Source: Klebsormidium nitens
Lineage: Eukaryota; Streptophyta; Klebsormidiophyceae; Klebsormidiales; Klebsormidiaceae
Direction of reading: 5' to 3'
Assembly (NCBI GenBank): GCA_000708835.1
Contig: DF237429.1
Coordinates: 1 to 64,000, forward strand
DNA length: 64,000 nt
The notes beneath the pieces were generated by a model that saw only the letters and a program-made list of their open reading frames with translations, did not search any database and had not been told where the DNA came from. Both the position numbers and the translations under genes were made by a program. This document shows positions 60,716-64,000 of the stretch, piece after piece. The stretch's first letter is position 1. Each line of letters opens with the position of its first letter.

Positions 60716-62640
60716 GGTAGCAATAGCGACAACAATAATAATACGTAACCACGTTCCAATGTTACAATCTGTACCTACACTATTGATATTAAAAGGACAA
60801 ATAGAACAATATTGAACCAATAACCAATTAAATAATAACAACAGTCTGACATCACCTGTGCCAAGTTCCAACTGCAGGCACAACTGAGCCAGGATTTCTT
60901 GGCAGCCAGCTGCACAATGCGGTACGTCGGAACACCCCTGGCCGGGGGAGCTCATCCACCGAGGCATTCCCGGGCTGAGTTGCAGGCTACTGCAGAGGGG
61001 CTGGGGAGTGACCGGGTGTCTATTGCCCGTCTATCGATAGCTGCACGGTACATTCTATAGGTACAGGGGTCCCTTATACAGTACCTGAGTAAGATGACCC
61101 GCCGGCGCCGGCCACCGCCTTGTCGTGCAAACCGGAGGGAGTGCGCTCTGCTTGGTAGTGACTGTTGGACTGCGCGGAGATTCGGTGAAGTTTTTCGCGC
61201 ACTGTGTCTTGAATCTTCTGACGAGAAGATCGCTCGCTGCCGACTCCCGAAAATGTCATGCCCATATTATTGGGGATCCAGGTTGGAGGAACCGCGCGCA
61301 GCGGGAGTGCGCTGCACACACGAGCACGCGCGATTTTGGTTAGCAATAATATCGGCGTTGAAAATAGCGTCAAGACTCAAGTGTGACGATCGTACCTCCC
61401 CTTGCGTCATCCGGGTAGCAACCTTGAAGAAATGCGTTGTTCTCATTGGCTGCAACCGTGAAACTGTCAGAATCTCCAGGTGATCCATCATCCGTCCCAT
61501 GGCCAGCTGGCATCGGGTACGGACTGATGTCACCGCAGAATGAAACTCAAGAAAGTAAGCGCCCAGATAATTGTAAGGTAACCGCACTGTGACGGGTAGG
61601 GTTAGTATAGTGGTTAGGGTGGGTACAAGTGCGGAGCGGGTGTTATTATTTAATAAAGGTTTAGGGGTTTTAGTGTTAGTCGGAGCTTACCATTTAATCT
61701 TGGCTTACAAGTTACTACCGTACCGTATTATCTTTCTTGACAGTAAATATCACCGCAGGTTGTTGATCATGGGCCGGTGCATTTAAGACAGACCTACCTA
61801 TGACAACACGGTATCATACCGGTAGTATTATCGAAGTAGGCATACCGCCCGGCGCCTCTGTGTCCGTTCACAAATTCGTTCCGTGGCGGGGCCCTCGTCT
61901 TCGGAGCGGATCGACAAGGGCATGGGCATGCCGGATGTCCGGCCGCGCAGACCCAGTTGACCGTGATCATAGCATATGAAACCAGCCTGGCGCCATGTGG
62001 TCGGACGACTCCGTTGACGTACTCGAGAGAACAAGCTAGAAGTGCCAGGTCGGAGGCATCATGACCAGCTGCATCTGACGTGCTTGCTTAAGAGAGGCGT
62101 CTTTGTCGAAGCCAGCAGGCGCCAACGGTGGCAGGGGCGGTGCAGCGCCTCTTCCCACTGCGCCTCGGGCAGCGGGTCTTCTAATTGATTAGAGTCCCGC
62201 TTGATGAGCTCTGCAAAGGGGCGTCGAGACTCTGACGATAGACGCCGGGAATCTTATATTGGATGATCTGTCGAAGCTGCTACTAGAGCTGACATTGGGT
62301 AAAGCTGGCGCAAGGGCGCCAGACAGAAGGACGTCCATGAGCCACTCAGCCAACAACATCTAGAGACGTCAGCAAAGAGGCTGCGTGAGAGGAGGAACGC
62401 CATGGAGCTAGAACTCGTAACGAGTCGGGGGCACCAAAATGCTGGCAGCTCTGATTGATGGAAGGATAGATGTGCCCAGTCTTATACGCAAATAGATTGG
62501 TGGCCAATAAATGACGAGAAACCAGTTGATTGCAAACACCCCTACCTTCTCAAGCGCTGCGCGCTCCGTCCTGCGGCATAGGCAAACACTCGCTACTAGC
62601 TAGAACGCATTAACACGCAAGATCTAGCTTGCATGCCTGA

Positions 62641-63533
62641 ATGGCGTCACACACAGCCCAGTGTCTGCGGCGCCCACCGCGGATGAAAAGCTTTCATTGT
62701 TCAATGGGGCGTCCGCTGACACGTGTCTCTCTCTTGAGATCTGGTTTTGCTGCATACATAGTGGTCGCTCAAATAACGTCAGCAATCCAGGGATTGGCTG
62801 CGGCAGCTGACGGTGCGCCGGTGACCTGGAAAGAGGATGCAAAGTCCCTGACGTTGGACAATGGGCTGTTCCGGGTCACGTTCGCCAAGCCGCAGGTTAG
62901 CTCCGTAAAGACCTCCTGCTCATTAGGCTACTTGAGAGAGTTAGGTGTGCAGAGTCTGTTTGATTATGGGCAACAATCAGAGTCTCTGATCCCAAAGTTG
63001 GACCTCGTGATGAGCATGAGAAGAGTTGCTTTCTCTTTCGCTTGCTTAGAGCTAGAATCGAATCTAAGTTCAGAGTGCTCGCCGATCAGATTGAGAACTT
63101 TGGACAAAACCTCTTGGAATGTTGCCCGGCTTGCTTTTGATCGTGTTAACTTTGAATGACCGATCCAATCCGAGACTGGTTGCACGAGTCCCATGGAAGG
63201 ACATTTGTAGTTCCTAGACCTCTATAGATCTGTCCAGTAACCACAGGCTCTTGTCCCTAAGGAGTGACGTATTCATATCATATAAGTGCCGAAAGATCCG
63301 AGCTGACCTCAGATTCGCTCCTTGCGCGTATAGGGGTACGTTCTGAGCATACGCTATGGGCCCCCGTCCCAGCGGCCCGACATTCTGCTTTCTGCGGCAC
63401 GGCCCTCTTACTTCGACCTCAACTGGAGCCCACTTGGAACTGACACCGGGCCATACGACGTTGTGTATGCGACCACTTATGCGATCACGTCAGCAGCTAC
63501 AGACACGTCAAAAGTTGAGGTCTCCTTTACAAG
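62641..63533 (+). CDS. Probable rhamnogalacturonan lyase (PL4-like), 5' part
   Basis: Two exons, 62641-62895 and 63334-63533, join in phase 0. The second ends in phase 2 at a GTGAGC donor, so the gene continues beyond the window. The protein starts with a signal or anchor region (Ala/Val/Leu-rich, about residues 25-55; Met22 at 62704 is an alternative start). Then come VTLDNG-like sequence (SLTLDNGLFRVTFAKPQ), GYVLSIRYG and YFDLNWSPLG. These match in order the beginning of plant rhamnogalacturonan lyases (DNG.VQVT, G.V..I.YNG, G.WD.NW), which cleave pectin rhamnogalacturonan I by beta-elimination outside the cell. The catalytic residues lie downstream and are not visible. Only about 150 residues can be judged, so the family is probable and activity unknown. 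Confidence 0.62.
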
Positions 63534-64000
63534 GTGAGCAGACTTTCTGACCGCATTGGGTGCAAATAAAGTACGGGAAAATGATCAAAAGGACACGATA
63601 GCCCTTAGGGCAGGTGTGAATGGGACAGTTATCCATGCCACTTGGAGATGGATTGCTCTGCATGGCGTTTTTGACTTGTCACTCGAAAAAATCGATTACT
63701 TTTTTGGAGCACTTTGCTGAGCGGCCTGGACAGACGCAAACGTGTTATGCAAACTGGTTTCATCCCAAATGGTTTAGGATCATATCGAATAACTTTTATC
63801 GTAAAGCAGATCGACTCTCTTCACAAGTCTGGCTTTCAGACGAATATTCATCCAGGAAAGAACTCTCTTTGATGTCTCATCCCCTCTCGGAAAAGCGGCC
63901 TTCTTCGCTTCAAGGAGCAAAATGTAGAAAGAACCAAGGTTTTGAAGACGTTGTGAACGGTGCACTGTGACCCTCACGCCTTACGTCAATCTTGGCGACT
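63534..64000. other. Intron of the lyase gene to the window edge
   Basis: This follows the donor at 63534. I found no acceptor giving lyase-like sequence in the needed phase before base 64000, so the next exon is probably outside the window. Confidence 0.5.

Larger units (their letters stand above)
60467..62640. other. Divergent intergenic region, beta-helix gene and lyase
   Basis: This 2.2-kb region separates two divergent starts. It contains the repeat at 60497-60536, a TATATATA element at 60708-60715 and a degenerate telomere-like stretch at about 61594-61675. Open frames near 61100-61590 overlap on both strands and have no protein character. Confidence 0.5.

Noticed and set aside
61074-61590. 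Overlapping open frames on both strands (99-129 codons)
   Set aside because: Composition is like intergenic DNA and neither strand shows a recognisable motif or splice partner.
63620-63970. Frame of 116 codons after the lyase exons
   Set aside because: It is not in the phase needed by the preceding donor and does not resemble the lyase family, so it is probably intron.

Overview
The window looks like nuclear DNA from a photosynthetic eukaryote, most likely a streptophyte green alga of the Klebsormidium type. This is inferred from gene content and architecture, not from a database match. The genes are split into many small exons by short GT-AG introns. They include a chloroplast flavodiiron protein, a family absent from flowering plants but present in algae, mosses and gymnosperms. 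There is also a plant-style Argonaute, a MYB4R/SNAPC4-type transcription factor and a pectin-lyase-like protein. I see no bacterial operons, CRISPR arrays, rRNA or convincing tRNA genes.

Layout, left to right: 807-3578 (+) SLX1 GIY-YIG nuclease with a long disordered tail; 4752-15053 (-) a complete 22-exon Argonaute with an intact DEDH slicer tetrad; 16984-17794 (+) a doubtful short gene or remnant related to extracellular Ig-like repeats; 19097-27308 (-) SNAPC4/MYB4R, the Myb subunit of the snRNA-activating complex; 28688-29720 (+) a small 92-residue protein; 31153-37845 (-) chloroplast flavodiiron protein, FLVB type; 38650-43055 (+) RPAP3, the TPR subunit of the R2TP co-chaperone; 44271-47761 (-) a RING-HC E3 ligase; 48784-51216 (+) a single-pass membrane protein of unknown function; 53186-60466 (-) a secreted protein with Pmp-like beta-helix repeats, an EGF-like module and a sequon-rich tail; 62641 to beyond the window (+) the 5' part of a probable family-4 rhamnogalacturonan lyase. 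I rebuilt each multi-exon model by hand. Every junction used keeps the reading frame, and conserved residues run across the joins.

The genes do not form one pathway. Four pairs are divergently transcribed: AGO with the doubtful 17-kb gene, SNAPC4 with the small gene, FLVB with RPAP3, and RING with the membrane protein. SLX1 and AGO are convergent. AGO acts in RNA silencing, SNAPC4 in snRNA transcription, SLX1 in DNA repair, RPAP3 in complex assembly and FLVB in photosynthetic electron flow. The membrane, beta-helix and lyase genes point to the cell surface.

The most unusual structural signal is that three genes (SNAPC4, FLVB and the beta-helix gene) each carry a short tandem duplication of roughly 120-170 bp covering an exon-intron junction, with the copied splice site still recognisable. 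In SNAPC4 the copied donor is exactly 171 bp (57 codons) downstream and the stretch between is open, so an in-frame longer isoform is possible. I found no clearly new multi-gene defence or metabolic system.
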